Notes under the pieces: model-generated
Seen by the model: the letters and a program-made list of their open reading frames with translations, nothing else
Told to the model about the DNA's origin: nothing
Databases searched by the model: none
Position numbers and translations under genes: made by a program
Shown: in pieces, positions 8,634-17,273 of the stretch
Layout of the letters: every line of letters starts with the position of its first letter
How positions within the stretch are numbered: position 1 is the first letter of the stretch
Origin: CAIVAT01 sp964473485
Lineage (GTDB): Bacteria; Bacteroidota; Bacteroidia; Bacteroidales; FEN-979
Assembly (NCBI GenBank): GCA_964473485.1
Contig: CAYYPH010000016.1
Coordinates: forward strand, 30,174-94,173
DNA: 64,000 bases
Reading direction: 5' to 3'

Positions 8634-9611
8634 CTATTTAATTCCATCGGCATATTTACTGACAAAATCGGCATAGGTTCTTGTAATACCTTCACGGAGA
8701 TGGATCGAGGGGGTGAACCCCAGCGAATGCAGCAAGTTAACATCCAGTAGTTTACGTGGAGTGCCGTCGGGTTTGGAGGTGTCGAAGACCAGCTCGCCGG
8801 CATAACCGACCACTTCCCTGATCAGGTATGCCAGGTCTTTGATGCTGATATCCTTGCCCCATCCGATATTGACGAATTTGTTACCGTTGTAGGTCTTCAT
8901 GAGGTATACGACGGCGGCGGCCAGGTCGTCGACATGCATGAATTCGCGCATGGGCGAACCGGTACCCCAGATGGTCACCGAGGGTGCTCCGGCGATTTTG
9001 GCTTCGTGAAATTTCCGGATCAGGGCCGGTAGCACGTGCGAATTCTGGAGGTCGTAGTTGTCGTTGGGCCCGTACAGGTTGGTCGGCATAACCGAAATAA
9101 AGTTAGTGCCATACTGCAGGTTGTAATTTTCGCAGAGCTTCAGACCTGCGATCTTGGCGATAGCGTAAGGTTCGTTGGTGTATTCCAGCGGACCGGTGAG
9201 CAGATACTCCTCTTTGATCGGCTGGGGGGCATTCTTCGGGTAGATGCAGGAGCTGCCAAGGAAAAGCAGTTTTTTCACCTTCGAAAGATAGGCCTGGTGA
9301 ATAACATTGTTTTGTATCAGCAGGTTATCATAAAGAAACTGGGCCCGGTAGGTGTTGTTGGCCACGATTCCTCCAACGCGCGCAGCGGCAACAAAGACAT
9401 AGCCGGGTTCTTCTTCGGTGAAGAGGGCCTGGCAGGCAACCGGATCCAGCAGGTCGAGCCTTCGGTACCTTACTTTCTCAAATTTTTCGCCCACCGACCG
9501 GTAATCGGTTCCCACAATGTTTTCGTACCCCTCGTGAAGCAGATTCCTGAGGATCGCGCTCCCCACCATCCCGGCTGAACCAAGGATGAGTATCTTGTCT
9601 TGTTTATTCAT
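8634..9611 (-). CDS. fcl: GDP-L-fucose synthase
   Basis: A 325-residue short-chain dehydrogenase/reductase of the extended type that converts GDP-4-keto-6-deoxy-D-mannose to GDP-L-fucose (epimerase and NADPH reductase) in the cytoplasm. The NADP-binding motif GSAGMVGSAI is at the N-terminus, the Ser of LGSSCIYPKNAPQP and the Tyr/Lys pair of EPYAIAKIAGLK form the catalytic triad, and PTNLYGPNDNYD is characteristic. I chose ATG 9611 (MNKQDKILILG); the codon at 9635 would lie deeper inside gmd. It overlaps the end of gmd by 8 nt, so the two pathway steps are coupled. It makes activated fucose for the glycosyltransferases downstream. Confidence 0.94.
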   Translation of the reverse strand: MNKQDKILILGSAGMVGSAILRNLLHEGYENIVGTDYRSVGEKFEKVRYRRLDLLDPVACQALFTEEEPGYVFVAAARVGGIVANNTYRAQFLYDNLLIQNNVIHQAYLSKVKKLLFLGSSCIYPKNAPQPIKEEYLLTGPLEYTNEPYAIAKIAGLKLCENYNLQYGTNFISVMPTNLYGPNDNYDLQNSHVLPALIRKFHEAKIAGAPSVTIWGTGSPMREFMHVDDLAAAVVYLMKTYNGNKFVNIGWGKDISIKDLAYLIREVVGYAGELVFDTSKPDGTPRKLLDVNLLHSLGFTPSIHLREGITRTYADFVSKYADGIK

Positions 9612-10719
9612 AGTAATTCTTGATTGCAAAACCACCTTCTTTCAGATATTTATCGCGCTTCATCAGCACCAGGTCACTGGCCACCATGTCCTTTACAAGC
9701 GAAGCGAGATCATGCTCAGGCTCCCAGCCAAGCTGCTTCCGTGCTTTGGTTGGGTCGCCGATAAGCAGTTCCACCTCGGTGGGGCGGAAATACCTCGGAT
9801 CGACCTTGACCACCACCTTCCCTTCCGGAAGGTTGAATTCAGGATTGCTGCATTTGGTGACGATCCCCTGTTCGTGCACTCCTTCGCCCTGAAAATCGAC
9901 GGTAATACCGAGCTCGCTGAAAGCCAGCCTGACAAAATCGCGCACCTCGGTGGTGACCCCGGTGGCAATCACATAGTCGTCGGGTTTCTCCTGCTGCAGG
10001 ATCAGGTACATGGCTTTGATATAGTCCTTGGCATGACCCCAGTCGCGCTTGGCCGAAAGATTGCCGAGGTAGATGGTATCCTGCAACCCCAGCGCTATTT
10101 TGGCAACGGCCCGGGTGATCTTGCGGGTTACAAAGGTCTCTCCGCGGATGGGCGATTCGTGGTTAAACAGGATGCCGTTGCAGGCAAAGATATCATAGGC
10201 TTCGCGGTAGTTCACCACGATCCAGTACCCGTAAAGTTTTGCAACAGCGTAAGGCGACCGCGGGTAGAAAGGTGTCTTCTCTGATTGCGGAATCTCCTGC
10301 ACCTTGCCGTAAAGTTCGCTGGTGGAGGCCTGGTAGAACCTGGTCTTTCCGGTCATCTTCAGCAGCCTGATGGCCTCGAGCAGCCGAAGGGTGCCAAGCG
10401 CATCGGCATTGGCCGTGTATTCTGCTGTTTCGAAACTGACCTGTACATGCGACATGGCGGCAATGTTGTAGATTTCATCGGGTTGTGTCTCCTGTACGAT
10501 CCTGATCAGGTTCGTAGAATCGGTCATGTCGCCGTAATGGAGGTAGAAATGCTTGTTGGCAGTGAAGGGATCCTGGTAGAGGTGATCGATCCGGTCGGTG
10601 TTGAACAACGAAGACCTGCGCTTGACTCCATGGACCGTGTATCCAAGTTTCAGCAGGTATTCCGACAGGTAGGCTCCATCCTGGCCCGTAACCCCTGTGA
10701 TTAATGCGACTTTACTCAT
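9604..10719 (-). CDS. gmd: GDP-mannose 4,6-dehydratase
   Basis: A 371-residue extended SDR that dehydrates GDP-D-mannose to GDP-4-keto-6-deoxy-D-mannose, first step towards GDP-L-fucose or GDP-rhamnose. The NADP site ITGVTGQDGAYLSEYLL, the family segment GVKRRSSLFNTDRIDHLY, the catalytic Thr/Glu region STSELYGKVQEIPQ and the YAVAK Tyr/Lys motif are all present, as is FNHESPIRGETFVTRKITRA. Length matches the family. It is followed at once by fcl, which fixes fucose as the likely product. A 34-nt gap separates it from the Wzc-like gene upstream, so it probably shares the wza promoter. Confidence 0.96.
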   Translation of the reverse strand: MSKVALITGVTGQDGAYLSEYLLKLGYTVHGVKRRSSLFNTDRIDHLYQDPFTANKHFYLHYGDMTDSTNLIRIVQETQPDEIYNIAAMSHVQVSFETAEYTANADALGTLRLLEAIRLLKMTGKTRFYQASTSELYGKVQEIPQSEKTPFYPRSPYAVAKLYGYWIVVNYREAYDIFACNGILFNHESPIRGETFVTRKITRAVAKIALGLQDTIYLGNLSAKRDWGHAKDYIKAMYLILQQEKPDDYVIATGVTTEVRDFVRLAFSELGITVDFQGEGVHEQGIVTKCSNPEFNLPEGKVVVKVDPRYFRPTEVELLIGDPTKARKQLGWEPEHDLASLVKDMVASDLVLMKRDKYLKEGGFAIKNYYE

Positions 10720-10753
10720 ATGATTCTTGTTTAGGTTAGATTATCAGCTTCGT

Positions 10754-13126
10754 TTAAAATTTCCTTATCAGTTCGATGATTGCTTTCCTGGTCCCGGCTA
10801 AAACTTTAAGCGGCAGGTTCCTGCCTTCGTTGGGTTCCGACCGGAAATCATAATCGCTGATCCTGACTTTCTGTTTGAGATCGGTAAACACGATGTTCAG
10901 CCTTTTCATCCTGTTGGCAACCGCTTCGGCGACCGATGCCGCGAACTGTTTTTTGGTGGAGTGGTTGTACCTGACAACAAAAAGGGTGACATCGGAATAC
11001 CGTTCAAGCAGATAGGCATCGCCAACCAGTCCGATGGCGGGTGTATCGATGACAATGAATTCATATTTTCTCCGGAGTTCGGTAAAGAGTTGCCGGGTTT
11101 TTTCCGACTCGATGAGCTCGTCGGAATTGGGCGGAGCGGGCCCGGAAAGGAGGATGTCGAGGTTCTTGGTGAATGTTTTCTGCAGCACGTGGTCGACCGG
11201 CAAGTCGTTGATCAGGTAGTTGGTGATGCCATCGTTTGATTTCAGTTCGAAGAATTCGGCGATTTTCGGTTTGTGGAGGTCAAATCCCATGAGCAGGGTC
11301 TTTTTTCCGGCCATGGCATAAACAGAGGCAAGGTTAAGGGCCACAAATGTTTTGCCTTCGCCGGCATGCGCCGAGGTCACCATGATCACCTGCTCTCCCT
11401 TCAGCGGATCGAGGTTCAGTTTGATCTTGATGATCCTGAGCGTTTCGGTGAAGAGGGAGTTAGCGCTGAGCAGTATTTTCCCTGTCCGCTTGTCGGTGTT
11501 GCGGATCAGGGTACCGATCAGGGGAATGTCGGTGATGGCTTCTATGTCGTCTCTCGACATGATACGGTTGTTGAGGAGCACCACCAGGAACAGGAACGAT
11601 CCGGGGATCAGGATGGCCCAGATCATGGCATTGATATATGCTGTGCGCGGGCTGGCAGAAACCACGGTGATCCCGGTGTCGCCGGCGAAATCCACGATCT
11701 CGTGATCGGGTGTGTTGGCGGCTCGCTGTATCTCCACCTCCGATTTCCGGCGGAGCAAAAAATCATAGAGATTGTTGAATACGTTATACTTGCGTTCTAT
11801 CTCCAGGTATTTTCTTTCAATGCCCGGTAAGGTTGAAAAGTCGGCATCCTTTTCTGCCAGCCTGCTGTCGAGGTCGGCGATTTTAATGTCGGTAGTCTGG
11901 ATGATGCTCTGCATATTCTCGGTGCAGGCAATCTTCATGTTTGAAATCTGCTCTTCGAGGGTCTGGATATAGGGATTCTCCCGTGAAGAGTTTGCGATCA
12001 GGTCCTCCTTTTCAAGGGTAACGGTCGATAATTTCAGCACCAGGTCGGAGAAAAGCGGAAGGCTAAGCCCAACGGTCGAAGGCATCACGACATCTTCGAA
12101 CGAATCGTGGGTCTGGAGATATTCCAGGAGGTATTCGTAATATTTTCGGTCGGCCAGGAGGTTGGCCCTCTCCTTCGAGAGGTTGTTCATTTCGCTGAGC
12201 AGTGAAGCAGCTTTGGCCGACAGTTGCATGAACTTGTTGTTTTTCCTGAATTCTTCCAGCTTCTGCTCTGCCGAATCGAGGTCGACGCCCATTTGCCTGA
12301 TCTGGCCGTCGATGAAGGCGATGGTGCTGGTCAGGATTTTGTTTTTCTTTTCGAGGTTGGTCAGCAGGAACATGCGGGTAAGCTCGTTCAGGTAATCCTT
12401 AACTTTTTCCTTGTTGGGGCCTGAAGCAGAGATATTGATAACGGAAGTTCCTTTTTCGGCGGTGATATTTGTCTTTCTTCTGTACTGGCTGGTCAGCTGA
12501 TTGAGATCGTTCAGCATGAACCCATATTCCTGACCCGTATAATCCATCGGGTTGAGACTGTCCTTTAACGCGATCCTGAAGGCATAATTTTTTCCAGTGA
12601 TTGCCTCATTGAACCGGCAGGTGCGCGCTTCTTTAAAGGGACCCTCATTTTCCGACCATAGCTGGAACTGCTCCGGCCCTGTGATCTTCAGGTCAATCCT
12701 TGTTGATTTGATCTGGGCATGCCCCGAATCGAATGTCACGACAAAAGGAGCCCGCTGGTAAATCTCCTCCCATATATATTTGCCTTTGGCAAAGTATGAA
12801 ACCTGAAAATCAAGCTGTTCGATGATTCTTCTGATCTGGGAAAATGATTTTAGGATGGCGATCTGGTTGTCGATGAGTTTGGTGTTCAGGAACAGCGGGT
12901 CGGCGGAAATGGAACCCCGCTGGTCAAGGACCGACTTGTTGCTTTTATCCTCAATAAGCACCGATGTGGAGATGCTGTATTCGGGAACGATGTAACGGTT
13001 CATGACGGAGGCATAGAACCAGGCAATGACGATGCCGATCACAAACAAATACCAGTTTTTCCGGTATTTGGCCAGCACGCGTTTGATGTCGATTCCGCCG
13101 GTGATATTTGAACTTGCTCTGCCCAC
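10754..13126 (-). CDS. Polysaccharide co-polymerase / BY-kinase-like ATPase (Wzc-like)
   Basis: A 790-residue inner-membrane protein of the Wzc type, which controls polymer length and export together with a Wza channel. A transmembrane helix at about residues 30-48 (WYLFVIGIVIAWFYAS) leads into a Wzz domain, then a long periplasmic coiled coil (about 260-460), a second helix near residue 500 (AMIWAILIPGSFLFLVVLL) and a cytoplasmic ATPase with Walker A SAHAGEGKTF, Walker A' LLMGFDLHKPK and Walker B EFIVIDTPAIGLVGDA. The last 30 residues contain a single tyrosine rather than the usual Tyr cluster. The start is GTG, 6 nt after the wza-like stop; no in-frame ATG fits. Confidence 0.9.
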   Translation of the reverse strand: MGRASSNITGGIDIKRVLAKYRKNWYLFVIGIVIAWFYASVMNRYIVPEYSISTSVLIEDKSNKSVLDQRGSISADPLFLNTKLIDNQIAILKSFSQIRRIIEQLDFQVSYFAKGKYIWEEIYQRAPFVVTFDSGHAQIKSTRIDLKITGPEQFQLWSENEGPFKEARTCRFNEAITGKNYAFRIALKDSLNPMDYTGQEYGFMLNDLNQLTSQYRRKTNITAEKGTSVINISASGPNKEKVKDYLNELTRMFLLTNLEKKNKILTSTIAFIDGQIRQMGVDLDSAEQKLEEFRKNNKFMQLSAKAASLLSEMNNLSKERANLLADRKYYEYLLEYLQTHDSFEDVVMPSTVGLSLPLFSDLVLKLSTVTLEKEDLIANSSRENPYIQTLEEQISNMKIACTENMQSIIQTTDIKIADLDSRLAEKDADFSTLPGIERKYLEIERKYNVFNNLYDFLLRRKSEVEIQRAANTPDHEIVDFAGDTGITVVSASPRTAYINAMIWAILIPGSFLFLVVLLNNRIMSRDDIEAITDIPLIGTLIRNTDKRTGKILLSANSLFTETLRIIKIKLNLDPLKGEQVIMVTSAHAGEGKTFVALNLASVYAMAGKKTLLMGFDLHKPKIAEFFELKSNDGITNYLINDLPVDHVLQKTFTKNLDILLSGPAPPNSDELIESEKTRQLFTELRRKYEFIVIDTPAIGLVGDAYLLERYSDVTLFVVRYNHSTKKQFAASVAEAVANRMKRLNIVFTDLKQKVRISDYDFRSEPNEGRNLPLKVLAGTRKAIIELIRKF

Positions 13127-13132
13127 GCGATG

Positions 13133-13939
13133 TTATTTAAATAAGGTCAAAACCAGGACTGCCACCGAAAGAAAGGTTGTAAGAATGGCCAGGGAGAAGG
13201 TTGGCGTGATCCCAAGCGATTTTGCACGCATCGGCTCGGCATAGATCACATCGTTTGGGTATACGAAAAACATGTTTTTCCCAACCTGGTTTCCGCTCTT
13301 TACATCCACGAGGTACATTTTTCGCTCACCGTTTTCGTACCTGAGCACTTTTATTTTGTCACGTTTTGCATAATCGGTCAGTCCTCCGGCCAGGGTTATG
13401 GCTTCATAAATACCAAGTTTATTGCGGGTCATATTGTAGGTTCCCTGTTTGTTGAACTCACCGATCATATAAATGGTATTGTTGATGAGTGCAATCTCGA
13501 TTCTGCACCGGCCAACCAACCGGGCCACCTTGACCCGCATGGTGTCGCGGGCCTGGCTGATGGTCAGCCCTCCGAGCCTGATGGTGCCTACATAAGGAAA
13601 AAAGATGGTGCCATCGGTATAAACATGGTATCCCAGCAGGGCCTGGTTCTCTTCATTCAGGTAGTTGATGCCGGCCATGGGTTCAACGATCTGGGTGATG
13701 GGTTTCTCAACCGCTGTGATATTGATGTAGAGGTAATCGTTTGGCTGGATCCGGTATACTGTGTCTTCAAATTTTTTACCTTCGAAGGTGGTTGCATAGG
13801 TGCTGTCGATCAGTTTGTCATACTGCATGAGCAGCATCTTCTTCTGGGGGATACAGGATGCCAACGATCCGGCAAGGATCATTACCAGCAGTCTGGATAA
13901 GAACCCGGTGTGCCATTCCCTGCAGTATTGCTGTGCCAT
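13133..13939 (-). CDS. Outer-membrane polysaccharide export lipoprotein (Wza-like)
   Basis: A 268-residue polysaccharide export protein of the Poly_export/SLBB family that forms the channel through which capsule or exopolysaccharide leaves the cell. The signal peptide ends in a lipobox, AGSLASCIPQKK, placing Cys at about residue 29. The Poly_export domain covers YRIQPNDYLYINITAVEKP to GTIRLGGLTISQARDT, followed by an SLBB-like segment with NKQGTYNMTRNKLGIYEAI. The C-terminus ends in a hydrophobic helix (TPTFSLAILTTFLSVAVLVL), common in Bacteroidota homologues. It is the first gene of the export operon and has its own promoter about 30 nt upstream. Confidence 0.9.
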   Translation of the reverse strand: MAQQYCREWHTGFLSRLLVMILAGSLASCIPQKKMLLMQYDKLIDSTYATTFEGKKFEDTVYRIQPNDYLYINITAVEKPITQIVEPMAGINYLNEENQALLGYHVYTDGTIFFPYVGTIRLGGLTISQARDTMRVKVARLVGRCRIEIALINNTIYMIGEFNKQGTYNMTRNKLGIYEAITLAGGLTDYAKRDKIKVLRYENGERKMYLVDVKSGNQVGKNMFFVYPNDVIYAEPMRAKSLGITPTFSLAILTTFLSVAVLVLTLFK

Positions 13940-13964
13940 CTGATCTGTAAGTCTTAGTTCGTAA

Positions 13965-13995
13965 CAAATATAATAATTATCATATCATTTGCAAT
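13965..13995 (-). promoter_or_regulatory. Bacteroidota-type promoter for the wza-like operon
   Basis: On the minus strand the -7 box TATATTTG (13972-13965) matches TAnnTTTG exactly, and ATTG (13995-13992) sits 19 nt upstream where TTTG is expected (3 of 4). It is 26 nt before the wza-like ATG and its -33 box overlaps the last codons of the upstream kinase gene, so export genes can be transcribed separately from the upstream unit. Confidence 0.6.
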
Positions 13996-15559
13996 TCCTG
14001 TCAATAAATCTAAGTACTTCGTTCCGGTTGACCGGTTTAATGAGGTGACCGGTGAACTTCTGCTCCCGTATGCGGTCGGTGTAACTCTTTGATGTAAAAG
14101 CTGTTTGCGCCAGGAAAGGGATGTTCGCGTATTCAGGCCACCGTTTCTGGATCTCATTTTTCAGCAGGATGCCGTCCCAGGGTTTGGGCAGGCCGATATC
14201 CATGATCACTGCATGGAACAAAATGCCTTTGTTGTAAAATATCTCGGCGATGTTGAGGGCTTCATTACCTGAATAGGCCAATGAAACCTGGGCCAGGTCT
14301 TCCAGGTACAGGCGGAGGATCTGCGCGGTGAATTTCTCGTCCTCCACGATGAGGATATTCAGCGATTTGCTGCGTATGGAATTTTCGAGAATGGCCAGGT
14401 CGTCGACCGTTCCTGCATCCGGGGCCAGCGGAAGGTCTATTTGTGCTGTCTCCCCGAGGTTGATCCCTGTCGTGAAGCTGATCCTGCCATCAATCCTGTT
14501 GAGTGAGTGAAGCAGTCTGACAATGTCGTGATGGGGTGCGATCACCGGGTTCGTCAGGTCGTACTGATCCTTTGAATGTTCACGTCTGATGAAATTGATA
14601 ACTCCCTGCGGAATGTCCTGCCCAAGGTTGTCGATCAGCACGATCGCCTTCCCGGTTTTACGGTCTTCCTTTATTTCCACCATTACTGCTTCATTCCGGG
14701 TGTAGGTGACCGCTTTCCCCAGCAGGAATCTCAGCATCTCCAGCAAAAGGCTTTCGTCGGTGATGATCGTGACATCTGCATGCGGCTTTACGTGAATGGT
14801 GATGCTGTTGTGCCGGGCCAGCGGTTCGACCAGGATGACGGCTTTTTGAAGGACCGGCGACAGAGAGGTGGTAGTCCGGTTCAGTTCGTAATCCTCCCCG
14901 TCGCCCAGGGTGGTCTGGTTGAAGAGTTTTTTCAGGTTGTTGCCGCTGCGGATGATGGAATCAAGGTGCCCTGAGAGTTTTTTGTCAGCCGATATACCCG
15001 GGTCTTTCGTCAGGATGGAGCCGAATCCGAGAATACTGTTCAGGTGGCTCCTGATCTGATGTTCAAAATCAACGGTGAACCGCGGGGAGTGGTCAGGTTT
15101 AGATGCCGGTGGCAACACCTGCGGAAGGTCGGGGGGCTCCTGCAGTGTTACCTCTCCCTGCTGTGCGGGCGGAGTTTCGTCGTCGGCAGCTTCCACGCAG
15201 GTGCACAGGAATTTCTGACCTTCAATTTCTTTAAAGTCGAACAAGACCGGGATCAGGTAACGCCTTGCATCAATCAGGTAAAGGCGCGATGTGAATTCCG
15301 AGAACTGATTCGAATCAAACGGGTTGTCGCTTTTTTTCAGGGTTACGAAAAGGTCACGTACGTGAAAATCACGGATATCTTCCTCGCCGTAGCCCGAAAG
15401 TAACTGTGCTTTTTTGTTCAGCAGGAAGAGGTCGCCATCGGCATCGGACAGGAAGGTTGCCTCCTTTTTGTTATCCACCAGGGTCTTATAATACTCCCTG
15501 TTGGCGAGATTTTTTTTCTCCCGGTTGTCGCGGTTGCCGAAAACAGAACGGATTGCCAT
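13985..15559 (-). CDS. Degenerate histidine kinase-receiver hybrid (PAS-HisKA-ATPase-REC)
   Basis: A 524-residue cytosolic protein: a PAS-like N-terminus (about 20-135), a proline-rich linker, a HisKA-like helix with EHQIRSHLNSILGFGS (His167), a degenerate ATPase region (about 230-380) and a C-terminal receiver (about 405-522). The receiver is intact: IVEDE, phospho-acceptor Asp454 in VIMDIGLP, AQTAFT and Lys in LIKPV. The ATPase is not: the N-box reads RFLLGKAVTYT with Lys where Asn is expected, the G1 box is an altered DNLGQDIP and no G2 box is visible. It may therefore not phosphorylate itself but accept phosphate from another kinase. It is the last gene of the upstream polysaccharide unit, 15 nt after the REC-TM gene. 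Confidence 0.8.
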   Translation of the reverse strand: MAIRSVFGNRDNREKKNLANREYYKTLVDNKKEATFLSDADGDLFLLNKKAQLLSGYGEEDIRDFHVRDLFVTLKKSDNPFDSNQFSEFTSRLYLIDARRYLIPVLFDFKEIEGQKFLCTCVEAADDETPPAQQGEVTLQEPPDLPQVLPPASKPDHSPRFTVDFEHQIRSHLNSILGFGSILTKDPGISADKKLSGHLDSIIRSGNNLKKLFNQTTLGDGEDYELNRTTTSLSPVLQKAVILVEPLARHNSITIHVKPHADVTIITDESLLLEMLRFLLGKAVTYTRNEAVMVEIKEDRKTGKAIVLIDNLGQDIPQGVINFIRREHSKDQYDLTNPVIAPHHDIVRLLHSLNRIDGRISFTTGINLGETAQIDLPLAPDAGTVDDLAILENSIRSKSLNILIVEDEKFTAQILRLYLEDLAQVSLAYSGNEALNIAEIFYNKGILFHAVIMDIGLPKPWDGILLKNEIQKRWPEYANIPFLAQTAFTSKSYTDRIREQKFTGHLIKPVNRNEVLRFIDRNCK

Positions 15560-15574
15560 GGGATGTCTGGTGAT

Positions 15575-16084
15575 TTAAGCGTAAAGCCATAACAGGGTCA
15601 TCGCCGCCAGGGCCACCAGGAGAAAGATGATCAGAAACCGCTGGCGATATTTTCTGATCTTTCCCTTGTTTCGCACCATCTCCTCACGCAGCCTCACCGA
15701 TTCAACCGTCTGTGTCAGGGTTTTCAAAAGGTTGGGTAACAGTTCTTCATCCTTTACGATAAAGTCGACCGCCCCCAGTTTAAGCAGTCGGGTCGCCTCG
15801 GATATGTCAACGCTTGAAGTGAGGATCACAACCGGCAGGCTTTTGGTGATCCTGCGAATAAAGCGGAGTATCTTTTCGCCGTTCATGGCGACGCCGGTCT
15901 CGGTTTCGATGTAGTAGTCGAGGAGGATAATGTCGGGGTCGTCCTCCCACGATGAGATCATATGCTCACCGGTACTGAAGCAGCGCACCGAGTAACCGTG
16001 CATCTCCAGCGAAGCCTTCAGCGTTTCGGAAAACATTGCGTTATCCTCGACCAGGAAAAGGGTTATCGGTTTTTTATTTTCCAT
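15575..16084 (-). CDS. Receiver-domain protein with C-terminal transmembrane anchor
   Basis: A 169-residue protein with an N-terminal CheY-like receiver (residues 6-125) and no DNA-binding domain. The acidic pair is in LFLVEDNAMF, the phospho-acceptor is Asp56 in IILLDYYIE, with Thr89 (VVILTSS) and Lys111 (DFIVKDEE). Residues 120-148 are a charged, probably coiled-coil helix, and residues 150-168 (FLIIFLLVALAAMTLLWLY) form a single transmembrane helix ending the protein. So a response regulator is tethered to the inner membrane. I chose ATG 16084 because it gives a compact receiver; ATG 16105 would add seven residues. It overlaps the WecA-like gene by 11 nt, pointing to that enzyme or its products as a possible target. 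Confidence 0.82.
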   Translation of the reverse strand: MENKKPITLFLVEDNAMFSETLKASLEMHGYSVRCFSTGEHMISSWEDDPDIILLDYYIETETGVAMNGEKILRFIRRITKSLPVVILTSSVDISEATRLLKLGAVDFIVKDEELLPNLLKTLTQTVESVRLREEMVRNKGKIRKYRQRFLIIFLLVALAAMTLLWLYA

Positions 16085-17255
16085 CTTTTTCTTCCAGGTT
16101 ATCAATTAATAAACGGTTGTCGACCTGCATTCTCAGGGCTTTGTTCTTTAACTTCCGGCCGGTGAAAAGCGCCTTGATGAGCTTGTATAATGTAAGGAAC
16201 TCGGAGAAGAGGATCACCTCCAGCACCAGCAGGGGGATAACGAGCAACAAGTGCTGAGAGCGAAGCAGAAAACCGGTGGCGATCATGACGATATTGGCCG
16301 TATAAAGTATCTTGGCCGATTTCGGGTGGTTGAAGCCGGTCTGCATCAGGAGGTGATGGATGTGTGTCTTGTCGGGACTGAAGGGCGATTTCTTGTTGAG
16401 CACTCTTCCGGTGAATACGCGCAGGGTGTCGTAAACGGGTAGCAGCAGGATGCTGAATACCATGACGGCAGCCTCGGTGTAAAGGAAATGTGACCCGGGT
16501 CCGCGGCTGATGACAAGGGCCATGATGCCCATCCCCGACAGGATGTACCCAAGGACCATGGACCCGGTGTCGCCCATGAAAATTTTAGCCGGATGGTAGT
16601 TGAACCTGAGAAAGGCGAGGAGTGCCCCGGCCACGGAGGCCACCATCAGGGCCAGTCCGTATTCACCGGCCGTGACGAACAGGATGAAGAACCCCGTCAT
16701 GTCGATCATGGCCAGCCCACCCGCCAGCCCGTCGATCCCATCGATGAGGTTAAAAGCATTGATGATCCCCGCCACGATAAAGGCAGTGATCATGTATTGG
16801 ATGATCACAGGCAGTTCACCGATACCGAAAATGCCGAACATGTTGTCGATCCGCAGTCCGCCGTGGGCCAGGAAAACGGCAGCGGCCAGCTGGCCAAGTA
16901 ATTTGACCCGGGGGGATAATTCCTTCAGGTCGTCGACGATACCAATAATAATCAGTAACAGCATGCCAAGTATAAAGTGGATCAGCATGATGTTGTCGCC
17001 GCTGAAGAACCAGAGGGGGGAGGTGAAAAGTATTCCGGTTACGATGCCGATGCCGCCCAGCCTGCTGATGGGTGTTTTATGCACCTTTCGTTCGTTCGGT
17101 TTGTCGACCAGGTTATACCGTGCCGATATTTTGATGATGAACGGTATCATCAGCAAAACAATGACCAGGCTTGCGATAAAGGCGGCGGCCGATATCAGCA
17201 TGTCGTCGGGACGAGCCTTTGAGAAAAAATCCGGTATCAGATCGAATATTGTCAT
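16074..17255 (-). CDS. Polyprenyl-phosphate sugar-1-phosphate transferase (WecA/TagO/MraY family)
   Basis: A 393-residue polytopic enzyme that starts polysaccharide synthesis by moving a sugar-1-phosphate (in WecA, GlcNAc-1-P) from UDP-sugar onto undecaprenyl phosphate at the cytoplasmic face of the inner membrane. About ten hydrophobic segments are seen. Signature motifs are LVDKPNERKVHKTPISRLGG, NAFNLIDGIDGLAGGLA with the catalytic aspartates, FNYHPAKIFMGDTGSM and DKTHIHHLLMQTGFNHPKS (the HIHH motif of the WecA/TagO branch). The C-terminal 50 residues are basic. It probably primes the polymer of this locus. Exact sugar is not determined by sequence. Confidence 0.93.
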   Translation of the reverse strand: MTIFDLIPDFFSKARPDDMLISAAAFIASLVIVLLMIPFIIKISARYNLVDKPNERKVHKTPISRLGGIGIVTGILFTSPLWFFSGDNIMLIHFILGMLLLIIIGIVDDLKELSPRVKLLGQLAAAVFLAHGGLRIDNMFGIFGIGELPVIIQYMITAFIVAGIINAFNLIDGIDGLAGGLAMIDMTGFFILFVTAGEYGLALMVASVAGALLAFLRFNYHPAKIFMGDTGSMVLGYILSGMGIMALVISRGPGSHFLYTEAAVMVFSILLLPVYDTLRVFTGRVLNKKSPFSPDKTHIHHLLMQTGFNHPKSAKILYTANIVMIATGFLLRSQHLLLVIPLLVLEVILFSEFLTLYKLIKALFTGRKLKNKALRMQVDNRLLIDNLEEKDGK

Positions 17256-17273
17256 ATCGCGGGATTATGAATG

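Noticed and set aside
8627..8803. N-terminal extension of the Wzm-like permease
   Set aside because: The added 59 codons lie inside fcl in another frame and precede an ATG that gives the usual Wzm N-terminus.
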